Of a stretch of 25,483 nucleotides of DNA, positions 5,596 to 13,798 are shown one piece after another (the first letter of the stretch is position 1; each line of letters opens with the position of its first letter). A program made the translations under genes and the position numbers. Below the pieces are notes generated by a model. That model saw nothing but the letters and a program-made list of their open reading frames with translations. It searched no databases and was not told the DNA's origin. Origin of the DNA: a virus. The stretch covers positions 1-25,483 of the IMG/VR virus record IMGVR_UViG_3300034156_000024. One strand, given 5' to 3'.

Positions 5596-6372
5596 ATGAA
5601 GAAACGTAGAATTTCAAAAGAAGAGGCCGAATTTGCGCGGAAATACGTTGAATGTGGAAAACCTGGTGAGGCTTACAAATTTGCGTACGTCTGTAAAAAT
5701 TTAACCAACGCACAGATTTCAAGTCGTGCTACGGCTACAAAGAACCGCAAGCCAGTTAAAGAGCTGATTGAGACGTTGCAAAAAAAGGTGAGCAAGGACG
5801 CTGAATTTGGAATTGCTCAGGTTGTTGAAATTTGGCAGGACATTGCGACCGCAGATCCAAATGAGTTGATGAGCAACTTGAGGCGCTGTTGCCGCTATTG
5901 CTACGGCCGTGGTCATCATTACCAGTGGAAGGACAAAGCAGAATTTGCCTATGCATTGGGCCAGGCGCTGAAATCCAAGAAGGACGCCAAGGATAAAAGC
6001 CCGTCAGAAGTGCCGAGCGATGAGGGCGGGTACGGCTTCAACTTCACGTTCCGCCCGCACCCCGAGTGCACCGAGTGCAAAGGTGAGGGGCACCTAGACA
6101 CGTTCTTTGCCGACACCCGCAAACTGAGCCGCCAGGGGCGCCGGCTGTACGCTGGGGTTAAGCAGACAGCGCAGGGCATGCAGGTGCTAACACGCGACCA
6201 AGATGCAGCGCTTGCCAACCTGGCCAAGTTCTACGGAATGATGCAGGACAAATTACAAGTCACAGGGGCTGACGGTGGACCGTTATTAAGTGCTACTATG
6301 CCGCTGCCGGCTGATCCGGTAGAAGCCGCGAACCTATACGCGGAATTCATCAAGAAGAATGCAAGGGGATGA
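5596..6372 (+). CDS. terS: Terminase small subunit with a DnaJ-type zinc-finger insertion
   Basis: A 258-residue protein. The N-terminus (ISKEEAEFARKYVECGKPGE, about 6-25) has the helix-turn-helix layout of Terminase_2-type small subunits, which bind the packaging site and recruit the large subunit. Two CxxCxGxG motifs, C99-RY-C102-YGRG and C158-TE-C161-KGEG, match the zinc-binding repeat of DnaJ and are separated by a charged stretch. The C-terminal part (DQDAALANLAKFYGMMQDKL) is typical of the family. ATG 5596 is chosen because GGAG at 5584-5587 is correctly spaced; the upstream open frame starts inside the repeats. The large subunit follows after five small genes. Confidence 0.85.
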   Translation: MKKRRISKEEAEFARKYVECGKPGEAYKFAYVCKNLTNAQISSRATATKNRKPVKELIETLQKKVSKDAEFGIAQVVEIWQDIATADPNELMSNLRRCCRYCYGRGHHYQWKDKAEFAYALGQALKSKKDAKDKSPSEVPSDEGGYGFNFTFRPHPECTECKGEGHLDTFFADTRKLSRQGRRLYAGVKQTAQGMQVLTRDQDAALANLAKFYGMMQDKLQVTGADGGPLLSATMPLPADPVEAANLYAEFIKKNARG

Positions 6373-6374
6373 CA

Positions 6375-6770
6375 ATGCAAAAGTATCACGTTGAAATGAT
6401 GCGCAAAGGGGAATGGCAAGGTGACCAAGCTGTTTACTGCGATGATGAGGTTGACGCTGAGATTCAACGCCTCAAGGGATTGCTCAACGTTGAATACGGC
6501 CCAATGCAGCCACCTCAACCACCCGTAATGCTACCCGAGCCACCGAGCCACGAAACCAGCTATGCCAACAACCTGACCGCTGCGCTTGAGTCTTGCCGCT
6601 TCTATGAGAACGCCGCCGAGCGGCTGACCAAAGAACGCGACACCCTGCGTGACGTGCTGCGCTTGCTGGCGCCCGACCTTAAAACGATGGCGATCCTGTA
6701 CGCGCAGCAAGGGGACCATCAGCGGTCGCAAGCCCTGGCCAATATTTGCAAATCGGTGGGGGTTAAGTGA
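6375..6770 (+). CDS. Hypothetical protein with proline-rich linker and coiled coil
   Basis: About 131 residues. A short N-terminal part (KYHVEMMRKGEWQGDQAVYC) leads to a proline-rich linker (PPQPPVMLPEPP, about 46-57) and then a helical, coiled-coil-like C-terminus with regular Leu and Arg/Glu. Two in-frame ATG codons occur (6369, which overlaps the small terminase stop, and 6375). AAGGGG at 6363-6368 abuts the first and sits six bases before the second, so 6375 is preferred. It belongs to a run of five small genes between the terminase subunits. Function unknown. Confidence 0.65.
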   Translation: MQKYHVEMMRKGEWQGDQAVYCDDEVDAEIQRLKGLLNVEYGPMQPPQPPVMLPEPPSHETSYANNLTAALESCRFYENAAERLTKERDTLRDVLRLLAPDLKTMAILYAQQGDHQRSQALANICKSVGVK

Positions 6771-7072
6771 TGGCCAAGACTCTCATCGACGCACTTGAGG
6801 AAATCAGACAGCTCAACATTCGCCTGGGTGGGCAGACCGTCACAATCGAACGCCTCAACGCACGGATTGTGAAGAACGGCAAAAAGCTGCAAACACTGGT
6901 TGAGCGCAACACACGGCTCAAGTATCAGCGGGATGCCCAGCGCACCCTGCTGATAAAGCTGCGTGACTCGGGGCAGTGGTTCATTTCGGCGATTGAGCTT
7001 GAGCACGACATTGATGGTGAGGAACTGTTGAAAGCGATTGAAGCGCTGACAGGCCCGAGGGTGCTGCCATGA
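6770..7072 (+). CDS. Hypothetical coiled-coil protein
   Basis: A 100-residue protein (MAKTLIDALEEIRQLNIRLG...). Residues about 5-65 form a long amphipathic, probably coiled-coil helix rich in Leu, Arg and Lys. A short tail (SAIELEHDIDGEELLKAIEA) follows. ATG 6770 overlaps the previous stop (TGATG), with a G-rich ribosome-binding site at about 6757-6762. The frame also has a GTG at 6767, one codon earlier, which is less likely. Oligomerisation or protein binding is plausible; nothing more can be said. Confidence 0.65.
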   Translation: MAKTLIDALEEIRQLNIRLGGQTVTIERLNARIVKNGKKLQTLVERNTRLKYQRDAQRTLLIKLRDSGQWFISAIELEHDIDGEELLKAIEALTGPRVLP

Positions 7073-7269
7073 ACAACAACCGCAGCGGCACAAGTCAGCT
7101 ATCTATGAGCGTGCCGAAATTGCGCGCCTTGCTTCACGAAGCCTATAAGGCTGGTCGCGACTCAGCAGACCGCGACGACCCAAGCACGCCGGGAATAACT
7201 GGTCGCGACCTGGACGCCGAGCGCCGTGAGTACATCAAGCAGGTCATCATTGATTTGAATTGGAGATAG
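7069..7269 (+). CDS. Small hypothetical protein
   Basis: A 66-residue charged protein whose ATG overlaps the preceding stop (ATGA). It contains MSVPKLRALLHEAYKAGRDS, a helix ending in an AYxAGR pattern common in small phage proteins, and a second helix near the C-terminus (DAERREYIKQVIIDLNW). No cysteine and no membrane segment. Part of the small-gene run between the terminase subunits. Function unknown. Confidence 0.6.
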   Translation: MNNNRSGTSQLSMSVPKLRALLHEAYKAGRDSADRDDPSTPGITGRDLDAERREYIKQVIIDLNWR

Positions 7270-7275
7270 GGTGCC

Positions 7276-7575
7276 ATGAGCATCAATCTAAAAGATGTGA
7301 AGTTGGGCATTCAAAGACCTGACGGCGCGGTCGAATGGTTTGAGGCAACCATTGTGTATAACGTTGTAACTGTGAGGGTCCCAACGCTGTGCAAGTCCTG
7401 CGGCACGAACCTTGACTACAACCAGTGCTTTTGCGAGGTAGTGCCAGCGCTGCGCGAACCTGCAACCGTGGCCACCACTCACGTTTGCGAGCTGGGTGAG
7501 CACTGCCGCTGCAAGTTGTATGATGTTGCATATCAGCAAGACTGCTGGAACTGGATAGAGGAGGTTACGCGGTGA
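7276..7575 (+). CDS. Small cysteine-rich, probably metal-binding protein
   Basis: A 99-residue protein. The N-terminal 35 residues look like a beta hairpin domain (VKLGIQRPDGAVEWFEATIV). Eight cysteines follow, grouped as C39-x2-C42, C51-x-C53, C71, C77-x-C79 and C90, with a histidine at 69 and another at 76. This suggests one or two structural zinc sites. GGAG near 7261 and AGGG near 7268 precede ATG 7276. Function unknown; it may bind nucleic acid or protein, but no specific family is recognised. Confidence 0.65.
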   Translation: MSINLKDVKLGIQRPDGAVEWFEATIVYNVVTVRVPTLCKSCGTNLDYNQCFCEVVPALREPATVATTHVCELGEHCRCKLYDVAYQQDCWNWIEEVTR

Positions 7576-7778
7576 GTCCAACATTCAGCTTGATTTATGG
7601 GACATCGCTGTACGACACGTTTTCATTAGACGTGAGGGTTTGCGACCGGGTAATTTTCGAAACTGATTCAGGTCACGCGAATATGCTTCGCGCTGAAATC
7701 AAAAGTCGCGAAGACGTTGAGCAAATTCGTGACATGCTCAGCGCCTGGCTGGTCGCAACAGAACCTAAGGGCAACTAA
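7572..7778 (+). CDS. Small hypothetical protein, GTG start
   Basis: A 68-residue protein. GTG 7572 overlaps the previous stop, and a strong GAGGAGG (7558-7564) sits seven bases upstream, which decides the start. Two beta-like segments (FSLDVRVCDRVIFETD) precede a helix (SREDVEQIRDMLSAWLVA). Its stop overlaps the large terminase ATG by one base (TAATG), so the two are probably translationally coupled. No family recognised. Confidence 0.65.
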   Translation: MSPTFSLIYGTSLYDTFSLDVRVCDRVIFETDSGHANMLRAEIKSREDVEQIRDMLSAWLVATEPKGN

Positions 7779-9373
7779 TGGCCTTTGACTACCGCAACCC
7801 AAACTATCGCGATGTGCTGCAAGAGCGCCTTGAGAACCTGTCGAACATTCGAAAGAACCCGCAGATCATCCCGGCGCTAAAGATGCACTATCGCGAGAAC
7901 CCAATTGACTTTATCAGCGATTGGGGCACCACCTACGACCCCCGGCTTATTGAGCGGGGTTTGTCGCCTATCGTTCCCATGATCCTGTTTCCCAAGCAGA
8001 CCGACTTTATTGAGTGGGTGCTTGAGCGTTGGGCGGCGGGTGAGTCTGGTGTTGCGCCAAAGTCTCGGGACATGGGGCTGTCGGTGGTCTGCCAGCAACT
8101 GGCTGCAACGCTGTGCCTATTCCGCAAGAACATGAACATTGGGTTTGGCTCACGCAAAGAGGACTTGGTAGACAAGGTGGGTGACCCTGACACCCTGTTC
8201 TATAAAGGGCGGATGTTCCTCAACCACTTACCCGAGGAATTCAGGGGCGGCTTCAACGAATCGAACAAGGATCACAGCAGCCACCTCAAGCTGTTCATCC
8301 CCGAAACCCAAAGCATCATCAAGGGTGAGGCCGGCGACAACATTGGGCGTGGTGGGCGTACCGCGCTGTACTTCGACGATGAGTCAGCCTTTCAACCTCG
8401 CCCGCTGCTGATCGACGCGTCACTTTCCAACACGACCAACTGTCGAATATCGGTCAGCTCGGCCAACGGCACCGATAACCCGTTCTATGACAAGGTGCAA
8501 AACTGGCCTGAGCACCGGGTGTTCTGGTTCCACTGGCGAGCCGACCCGCGCAAGGATGACGCGTGGTACAAGAAGAAATGCGAGGACATCGACAACCCGT
8601 TGATCGTTGCTCAGGAAATTGACCTTAATTTCAGCGCTTCCAAATCTGGCATCCTCATACCTAGCGATTGGGTGCAGGCTGCAGTCAACGCGCACGTCAA
8701 GCTTGGGATCAAACCAACTGGTGAGAGTCGCGGTGCACTTGACGTTGCTGACGAAGGTATCGACCTGAACGCGTTCGGCAAGCGGCATGGCGTGGTCATG
8801 GAATTCTTGAAAGCCTGGTCGGGCAAAGGTTCTGACACGTTTGCCACGACAGCGCTGGCTTTTAATCTTGCCGACGAAAACGCTATTGATGAGTGGGACT
8901 TTGACAGTGACGGCCTGGGTGTGAGCGTTCGCGGTGACGCCAGGGTTCTCAACGAGGCACGCGGTAAGCACAAGCAGAAGGTGTTGCCATTCCGTGGCTC
9001 TGGCGAGGTGATCGACAAGGACAAAGAAATCATCCGGGGTGAGGGTGGCCGCAAGGGGCGTACCAATGAGGACTTCTTTGCGAACCGCAAGGCGCAAGAG
9101 TGGTGGCGTCTGATGACCCGCTTCAAGATGACCTATCGCGCTGTGGTTGAGGGGCTGCCGTACGACCCTGACGAAATCATAAGCCTTGACGACACCAAGA
9201 TTGAGCGCAAGGCATTTACTAAATTGTGCCAGGAACTCAGCCAACCAACATGGACGCAGAACGGTAGTGGTAAGATCCTGATTGATAAGGCGCCATCGGG
9301 CGCACGCTCGCCAAACTATGCTGACTGCTGCATGATTCTGTATTCCAAGCGCGCACGCCGCTCAGGCTTCTAA
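7778..9373 (+). CDS. terL: Terminase large subunit (ATPase-nuclease)
   Basis: A 531-residue packaging motor. The ATPase domain shows a variant Walker A, APKSRDMGLS (93-102), a Walker B LYFDDE (197-202) and a coupling motif SVSSANGTDNPFY (225-237). The nuclease domain starts near 290, with the first acidic residue probably D322 (GALDVADEG). Length is normal for the family. It cuts concatemeric DNA and pumps it through the portal using ATP, with the small subunit encoded at 5596 for recognition. The KSRxxG form of Walker A is common in large terminases. Confidence 0.93.
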   Translation: MAFDYRNPNYRDVLQERLENLSNIRKNPQIIPALKMHYRENPIDFISDWGTTYDPRLIERGLSPIVPMILFPKQTDFIEWVLERWAAGESGVAPKSRDMGLSVVCQQLAATLCLFRKNMNIGFGSRKEDLVDKVGDPDTLFYKGRMFLNHLPEEFRGGFNESNKDHSSHLKLFIPETQSIIKGEAGDNIGRGGRTALYFDDESAFQPRPLLIDASLSNTTNCRISVSSANGTDNPFYDKVQNWPEHRVFWFHWRADPRKDDAWYKKKCEDIDNPLIVAQEIDLNFSASKSGILIPSDWVQAAVNAHVKLGIKPTGESRGALDVADEGIDLNAFGKRHGVVMEFLKAWSGKGSDTFATTALAFNLADENAIDEWDFDSDGLGVSVRGDARVLNEARGKHKQKVLPFRGSGEVIDKDKEIIRGEGGRKGRTNEDFFANRKAQEWWRLMTRFKMTYRAVVEGLPYDPDEIISLDDTKIERKAFTKLCQELSQPTWTQNGSGKILIDKAPSGARSPNYADCCMILYSKRARRSGF

Positions 9374-9384
9374 GAGGGTTCACC

Positions 9385-11253
9385 ATGTTTAAACGTTTCT
9401 TCAACTGGTTGTTGGGGCCGAAGGGTGACCCGGTGCCTGCACTGGAACCTGACGCGCCAACGCCGCGCAGCTCGGGCATGTTCTCAACTGACCAAGCTGA
9501 GGGTCGTCCTGATGCTGAGCGCGTGCCACTTACTGACCGCCTGCGCTCGCTGTTTCAGGTGGCGCCAAAAGCACCAGCCGGCACGCACGCGCAGGATGAG
9601 GGGTTGGGCATCAGCAGCGAGGAAGGCGCGAACGGCTTTGTAAAGCAAGGCTATGGCGTGGGCATCAGTGAAGCCGGCGCACCACCTGCAATCGTCGACT
9701 GGTTTATCAGTCAGACGTTTATTGGGCACCAGTTGGCCGGCATGCTCGCGCAGCATTGGTTGATCGACAAGTGCTGCTTGATCCCGGCGCGTGATGCTGT
9801 TCGCCACGGTTTCGACATCCACGCCCCTGATGGCGGTGACCTTGAGGCGCCTGACGTTCTCAACATGATCAAGCGCCTTGACAAGCGTTTCAAGCTTCAC
9901 AAAAACATGGTCGAAATGATTTACAAGGGCAAGATTTTCGGCATCCGTATTGCGTTCTTTCAGATCGACAGTACCGACCCGATGTTCTATGAACTGCCGT
10001 TCAACATCGACAGCGTAACGCCTGGCAGCTACAAGGGGATTGTGCAAGTAGACCCGTATTGGTGTATCCCCGAGCTTGATCAGGCCGGCGCATCGCAGCC
10101 CAACTCGATGCACTTTTACGAGCCCAAGTTTTGGGTGATCAACGGCAAGCGCTATCACCGTTCGCACCTGATCATTTATCGTGAGGGTGATGTAATTGAC
10201 ATCCTCAAGCCGTCCTATCTGTACGGCGGTATCCCGGTCCCTCAAAAGATTTTCGAGCGGGTATATGCGTCTGAGCGCACAGCCAACGAGGCGCCGCAAC
10301 TGGCACTCACCAAGCGGACCATCATCCTGCAAACAGAGCTTGAGGAAGGCATTGCGCTTGGTCCTCGCTACGGTGAGCGGCTTGCCCAACAGTCGGAGTT
10401 GCAAAACAACTACGCGGTCACGCTCGGCGACACGAACGACAAGTACACGCAGTTCGATACCAGCCTGGCTGACCTTGATGCCGTCATCATGACGAACTAT
10501 CAGTTGTGCGCAGCTATCGCCAACGTACCCGGCACCAAGCTGCTGATGACCGCGCCCAAGGGCTTCAACGCGACTGGCGAGTATGATGAGGCCAGCTATC
10601 ACGAGGAACTTGAATCAATCCAGGCAGGCGCCCCGACCGAGTTGGTTGAGCGCCATCATGAGCTGATCATGCACAGCGTTGTGCTGCCGTACATGCGCAA
10701 GCGTGATGTTGAATGGGCACCGCTGCAAACCGTCATCAGTTGGGCACCGCTGGACAGCCCGACCGCCAAAGAGTACGCAGAAATCAACCTCATCAAAGCG
10801 AACACCGGTCAGGCGCTTGTCAACTCAGGGGCCATCGACGGCTACGACGAACGCGACCGCTTGCGCGCCGACAAGGATAGCGGGTACACGGGGATTGCTG
10901 AGGCTGCGCGCCCTGATGAGAACCTTGACGGTGAGCCAGACCCTGCCAAGGTTGGCCAGCCGCCAGCGCCCGCACAGCCAGGTTTTGACGCGGGTATTGA
11001 TGAACCGCAGTTGATCACCAATCAGTTGCGCCTTGATCCTGAGATTGTTGAGGCCAAACGCGGCACCAAGGATTACACGGTACAAGTCTCCCCGGTCATC
11101 ATGGACGTTGTGACCGGCAAGCAATACCGCGTGGTCATCGACGGTCATCACTCGCTAGAGGCTGCCAGGTTGGACGGTGTTCCACCTGAGCTGGTTGAGG
11201 GCGGTTACGGTGAGTCGGATTACTTCGACGCTGACAACGGCCAGCCCCTGTGA
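9385..11253 (+). CDS. Portal protein (DUF1073-type) with a ParB/sulfiredoxin-like C-terminal extension
   Basis: A 622-residue protein. GAGGG before ATG 9385 supports the start. Residues about 90-480 carry the DUF1073 portal pattern (for example DWFISQTFIGHQLAGMLAQH, then IDKCCLIPARDAVRHGFDI), forming the ring through which DNA enters and leaves the head. After a proline-rich linker (about 515-540) comes a separate small domain with QYRVVIDGHHSLEAARLDGV around 578-597. The VIDGHHxLxAAxxxGVP pattern is characteristic of ParB/sulfiredoxin-like folds. Some DUF1073 proteins carry extra C-terminal domains, including Acb1; the paired HxT/S motifs of Acb1 are not seen here. Whether this domain is active is unknown. 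Confidence 0.88.
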   Translation: MFKRFFNWLLGPKGDPVPALEPDAPTPRSSGMFSTDQAEGRPDAERVPLTDRLRSLFQVAPKAPAGTHAQDEGLGISSEEGANGFVKQGYGVGISEAGAPPAIVDWFISQTFIGHQLAGMLAQHWLIDKCCLIPARDAVRHGFDIHAPDGGDLEAPDVLNMIKRLDKRFKLHKNMVEMIYKGKIFGIRIAFFQIDSTDPMFYELPFNIDSVTPGSYKGIVQVDPYWCIPELDQAGASQPNSMHFYEPKFWVINGKRYHRSHLIIYREGDVIDILKPSYLYGGIPVPQKIFERVYASERTANEAPQLALTKRTIILQTELEEGIALGPRYGERLAQQSELQNNYAVTLGDTNDKYTQFDTSLADLDAVIMTNYQLCAAIANVPGTKLLMTAPKGFNATGEYDEASYHEELESIQAGAPTELVERHHELIMHSVVLPYMRKRDVEWAPLQTVISWAPLDSPTAKEYAEINLIKANTGQALVNSGAIDGYDERDRLRADKDSGYTGIAEAARPDENLDGEPDPAKVGQPPAPAQPGFDAGIDEPQLITNQLRLDPEIVEAKRGTKDYTVQVSPVIMDVVTGKQYRVVIDGHHSLEAARLDGVPPELVEGGYGESDYFDADNGQPL

Positions 11254-12098
11254 TTAAAAAGAAGGTGCGCCTTGTGCAGCGCCCCGCCCCGCTTGGCACT
11301 GAGTCTAAGCGGGCACAAACCCTCAAGCCCTCGGTGAGCGTGGGGGCTGCTTACGCACGTGAGCTGCAGGCGCTGACCGATGAAATGTATCGTGAAGCTG
11401 CCGAGGCAGTTTTGGCCGAGTACCAAGAAACTGCCGCAGCAGATGCAGCGCAAGACTTCTGGTCACGGCTTGCCGAGCGCCTGGCATCCAAGTTCGCAGC
11501 GAAGGCAACCACGTTGGCCACGGGTTTTCTAACCCGCGTTGAGCGCAACGCAACCACCAACCTTGAGCGGTCTTTAAAGTCAACAAGTGCTGACCTGACA
11601 CTAAACATGAAAAACACCCCAGCGGTCGCCAAGGACATCAAAAAGCGCATCGCCTACAACGTCGACCTGATAACCCGCATCCCGATGGAATATTTGGACA
11701 AGGTAAAGAAGGACGTCAACGATTCGCTGAGTAAGGGCAACGGCCTGGCGGACCTGCAGCCGGCGCTTGAGGAACGATACGGGGAGGCTAAGCGGCACGC
11801 GCAGCTTGTAGCGCTCGACCAGACGCGCAAGGCTTACACCGCGATCAACACCGCCAAGATGCGCCAGAACGGAATCACTAAATTTGAGTGGGTGCACAGT
11901 GGCGGGAGCCAAGAGCCACGCCCCTATCATATGCACAGCCCCGCACAGGGCGGATTGAACGGCGGGATATTCGACATCAACGACCCGCCTGTAATTGACC
12001 AGAAGACCGGCGAGCGCGGGTTGCCTGGTGACGATTACAACTGCCGGTGTACAATGCGACCAATTGTAACGTTTGACGATGATGAGGCTGAGGAATGA
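11250..12098 (+). CDS. Mu F-like head morphogenesis protein
   Basis: A 282-residue minor head protein. The start is GTG 11250, overlapping the portal stop (GTGA). The N-terminal half is long and helical. The C-terminal half has the Mu F/SPP1 gp7 pattern: LVALDQTRKAYTAINTAKMR (about 188-207), then FEWVHSGGSQEPRPYHM, ending with GLPGDDYNCRCTMRPIV (about 258-274). Such proteins enter the head with the portal and help assembly or DNA ejection. Its place right after the portal is standard. Confidence 0.88.
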   Translation: MIKKKVRLVQRPAPLGTESKRAQTLKPSVSVGAAYARELQALTDEMYREAAEAVLAEYQETAAADAAQDFWSRLAERLASKFAAKATTLATGFLTRVERNATTNLERSLKSTSADLTLNMKNTPAVAKDIKKRIAYNVDLITRIPMEYLDKVKKDVNDSLSKGNGLADLQPALEERYGEAKRHAQLVALDQTRKAYTAINTAKMRQNGITKFEWVHSGGSQEPRPYHMHSPAQGGLNGGIFDINDPPVIDQKTGERGLPGDDYNCRCTMRPIVTFDDDEAEE

Positions 12099-13264
12099 CG
12101 CACCGCATTGAAGACTTTAACGGGTGGTTCGAAGTTGCGCGCAACCCGATCAGCAAGGCCGGTGTGTTCCCGTACCTGGGCTCAAGTCTCGGCGCGGACA
12201 TCATTAAAGAACAGAACATTGACCCCGAAAAGGTCTACATGGTTTTGCGCCCGCCTGAGGAACTAGCTAAGCCTGAATTCCTTTTCAGTTGCTCGCTGCT
12301 GCCGTGGATCAATGACCACACCATGTTGGGCGGTGATGAGACTGGTTACACCAAGCCTGAGGAAAAGGGCATCGGTGGTGTGACCGGTGAGCAAGTTGTG
12401 TTTGACGACACTGACGACACCGTGTATTCAAACATCAAATTGTTTTCCGAAGCTCACAAGAACGAAGTAGCAAACGGCAAAACCCCATTGTCTTTGGGTT
12501 ATCGGTGCGCATACAAATGGGCGCCCGGTGAGTACAAAGGCGAGAAGTATGATTTAATACAAGTGAACCTGCGTGGCAATCACCTGGCATCAGTTGATGA
12601 TGGGCGGATGGGGCCAAGCGTTGCAGTTCTCGACCACAATGATATTAAAGGTGAATCCCCGATGGACGAACTCATCAAGCTCATGGCTGCGGTCATGGCA
12701 AAGTTGCAAGAAATGAAAGACGCAGCCCCCGGCGCTGATGACCCTGCAAAGGTCGTGGTTGAGGATACTGACGACGTGCCGGCCAAGGATGCCGATGATG
12801 TTCCCGCAAAGGACGCTGACGTCCCAGCCAAAGACGCTGACGACGTGCCGGCCAAGGATGCCGATGATGTTCCCGCAAAGGACGCTGACGTCCCAGCCAA
12901 AGACGCTGACGACACCGCCCCGGTAACCGTCGAAGCAATGGATGCTGCGGTCAACACCCGCGTAATGGCGCAATTCGAATCCCTCAAGCGCGGCGCGGCT
13001 CTCGCAGCCAAGCTGAAACCGCACGTCGGTGTATTCGACCACTCCAACAAGACCGAAGCCGAGATTGCCGCATACGGCGTCAAGAAGCTTGGTCTTTCCG
13101 TCGACAAGGGTTCGGAGATTCCAACCCTGAAAGGCTACCTTGCTGCGAAGGGTGACCCGAGCAAGGACGCTGTGAGCCGCAACGGCATGACCCACGCCCA
13201 AGACGCTGCGGAGACCAAGCCGTCGCTGATGGATAAAAAATTGGCTGATCGGAGCAAAGTATAA
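12095..13264 (+). CDS. Prohead protease/scaffold (DUF2213 family)
   Basis: A 389-residue protein. Residues 1-180 match DUF2213, a capsid maturation protease group: H75 in WINDHTMLGG, S133 in PLSLGYRCAY, and NHLASVDDGRMGPS at 162-175, consistent with a Ser/His protease of the herpesvirus/HK97 type. The C-terminal half (190-389) is acidic, helical and scaffold-like, with a 23-residue unit (VPAKDADDVPAKDADVPAKD type) present twice at about 225-271. An in-frame ATG at residue 190 has its own ribosome-binding site and could give free scaffold. ATG 12095 overlaps the previous stop. The catalytic assignment is by analogy. Confidence 0.82.
   Translation: MTHRIEDFNGWFEVARNPISKAGVFPYLGSSLGADIIKEQNIDPEKVYMVLRPPEELAKPEFLFSCSLLPWINDHTMLGGDETGYTKPEEKGIGGVTGEQVVFDDTDDTVYSNIKLFSEAHKNEVANGKTPLSLGYRCAYKWAPGEYKGEKYDLIQVNLRGNHLASVDDGRMGPSVAVLDHNDIKGESPMDELIKLMAAVMAKLQEMKDAAPGADDPAKVVVEDTDDVPAKDADDVPAKDADVPAKDADDVPAKDADDVPAKDADVPAKDADDTAPVTVEAMDAAVNTRVMAQFESLKRGAALAAKLKPHVGVFDHSNKTEAEIAAYGVKKLGLSVDKGSEIPTLKGYLAAKGDPSKDAVSRNGMTHAQDAAETKPSLMDKKLADRSKV
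12647..12664 (+). promoter_or_regulatory. Internal ribosome-binding site and start for a nested scaffold protein
   Basis: AAAGGTGA (12647-12654) lies seven bases before an in-frame ATG (12662-12664, residue 190 of the protease). The start falls exactly at the boundary between the protease domain and the acidic scaffold part. A product of 200 residues would result, like the nested scaffolds known in lambda-type phages. Confidence 0.5.
12768..12913 (+). repeat. 69-bp perfect tandem repeat in the scaffold region
   Basis: Two identical 69-base units (12768-12836, 12837-12905) plus eight bases of a third. They encode a 23-residue unit made from DDVPAKDA and DVPAKDA blocks, so each unit is itself internally repetitive. 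The exact match indicates a recent duplication or ongoing copy-number change. Confidence 0.92.
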
Positions 13265-13785
13265 TGTTTCAGCAAACTGTGAACCGTGACATTGGTGCAG
13301 GCATTCCCGGCGAGCTGGCATTTGACGGCCCGCTGCGCGCAACCCCTGGCACCATCGACCCACTCGCGACCGCCGCAAACTGTGTACTCGGTCGCTACTT
13401 CACCAAGAACCGCGACACCGCGCTGTATGGCCCTGGTGGCGACACTGGCAGCAACGCTGACCTGTTCCTCGGTGGTATCGCGATCACTCCAAAAGAGCTG
13501 ATCAACTACGGCACCGCAGCCGGTGGCCCACTGGCCCCAAGCCTGCTGATGAAACCGGGTAGCCAGGCAACGTTCGTTGAAATGGGTATGGTGTGGGTGT
13601 CCGTCGCTGCGCCGGCTCAGATCAGCGACAAAGTGATTTACACCATTGCAACCGGCGTTATCGCAACCGTACCTGCTGAAACCGCCGTACCTGCGCTGAG
13701 CCTGGCCGTACCTAACGCCGTGGTTTATCGCGTCGGCACCGACCTGGCTGGCGGCGACGTCATCTGCATCAAATTGACCAACTAA
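13264..13785 (+). CDS. Head decoration / structural cement protein (Gp24-like)
   Basis: A 173-residue protein whose ATG overlaps the protease stop (TAATG). It is rich in Gly, Ala, Thr and Val with a beta-strand character. The N-terminus (NRDIGAGIPGELAFDGPLRA) and the C-terminal end (GTDLAGGDVICIKLT) resemble small capsid decoration or cement proteins, which commonly lie between the protease and the major capsid gene. They stabilise the expanded capsid. The exact family (cement Gp24-type) is my best guess. Confidence 0.7.
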   Translation: MFQQTVNRDIGAGIPGELAFDGPLRATPGTIDPLATAANCVLGRYFTKNRDTALYGPGGDTGSNADLFLGGIAITPKELINYGTAAGGPLAPSLLMKPGSQATFVEMGMVWVSVAAPAQISDKVIYTIATGVIATVPAETAVPALSLAVPNAVVYRVGTDLAGGDVICIKLTN

Positions 13786-13798
13786 GGACATCGCGAAC

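Noticed and set aside
9484-10602. Long minus-strand ORF (372 codons) opposite the portal, and similar ones opposite the primase, large terminase and scaffold
   Set aside because: They mirror strongly coding + strand genes with clear families, have no family resemblance themselves, and reflect GC-rich codon bias.
10885-11253. Acb1-type anti-CBASS domain at the portal C-terminus
   Set aside because: The paired HxT/S motifs of that enzyme are absent; the visible pattern is ParB/sulfiredoxin-like.
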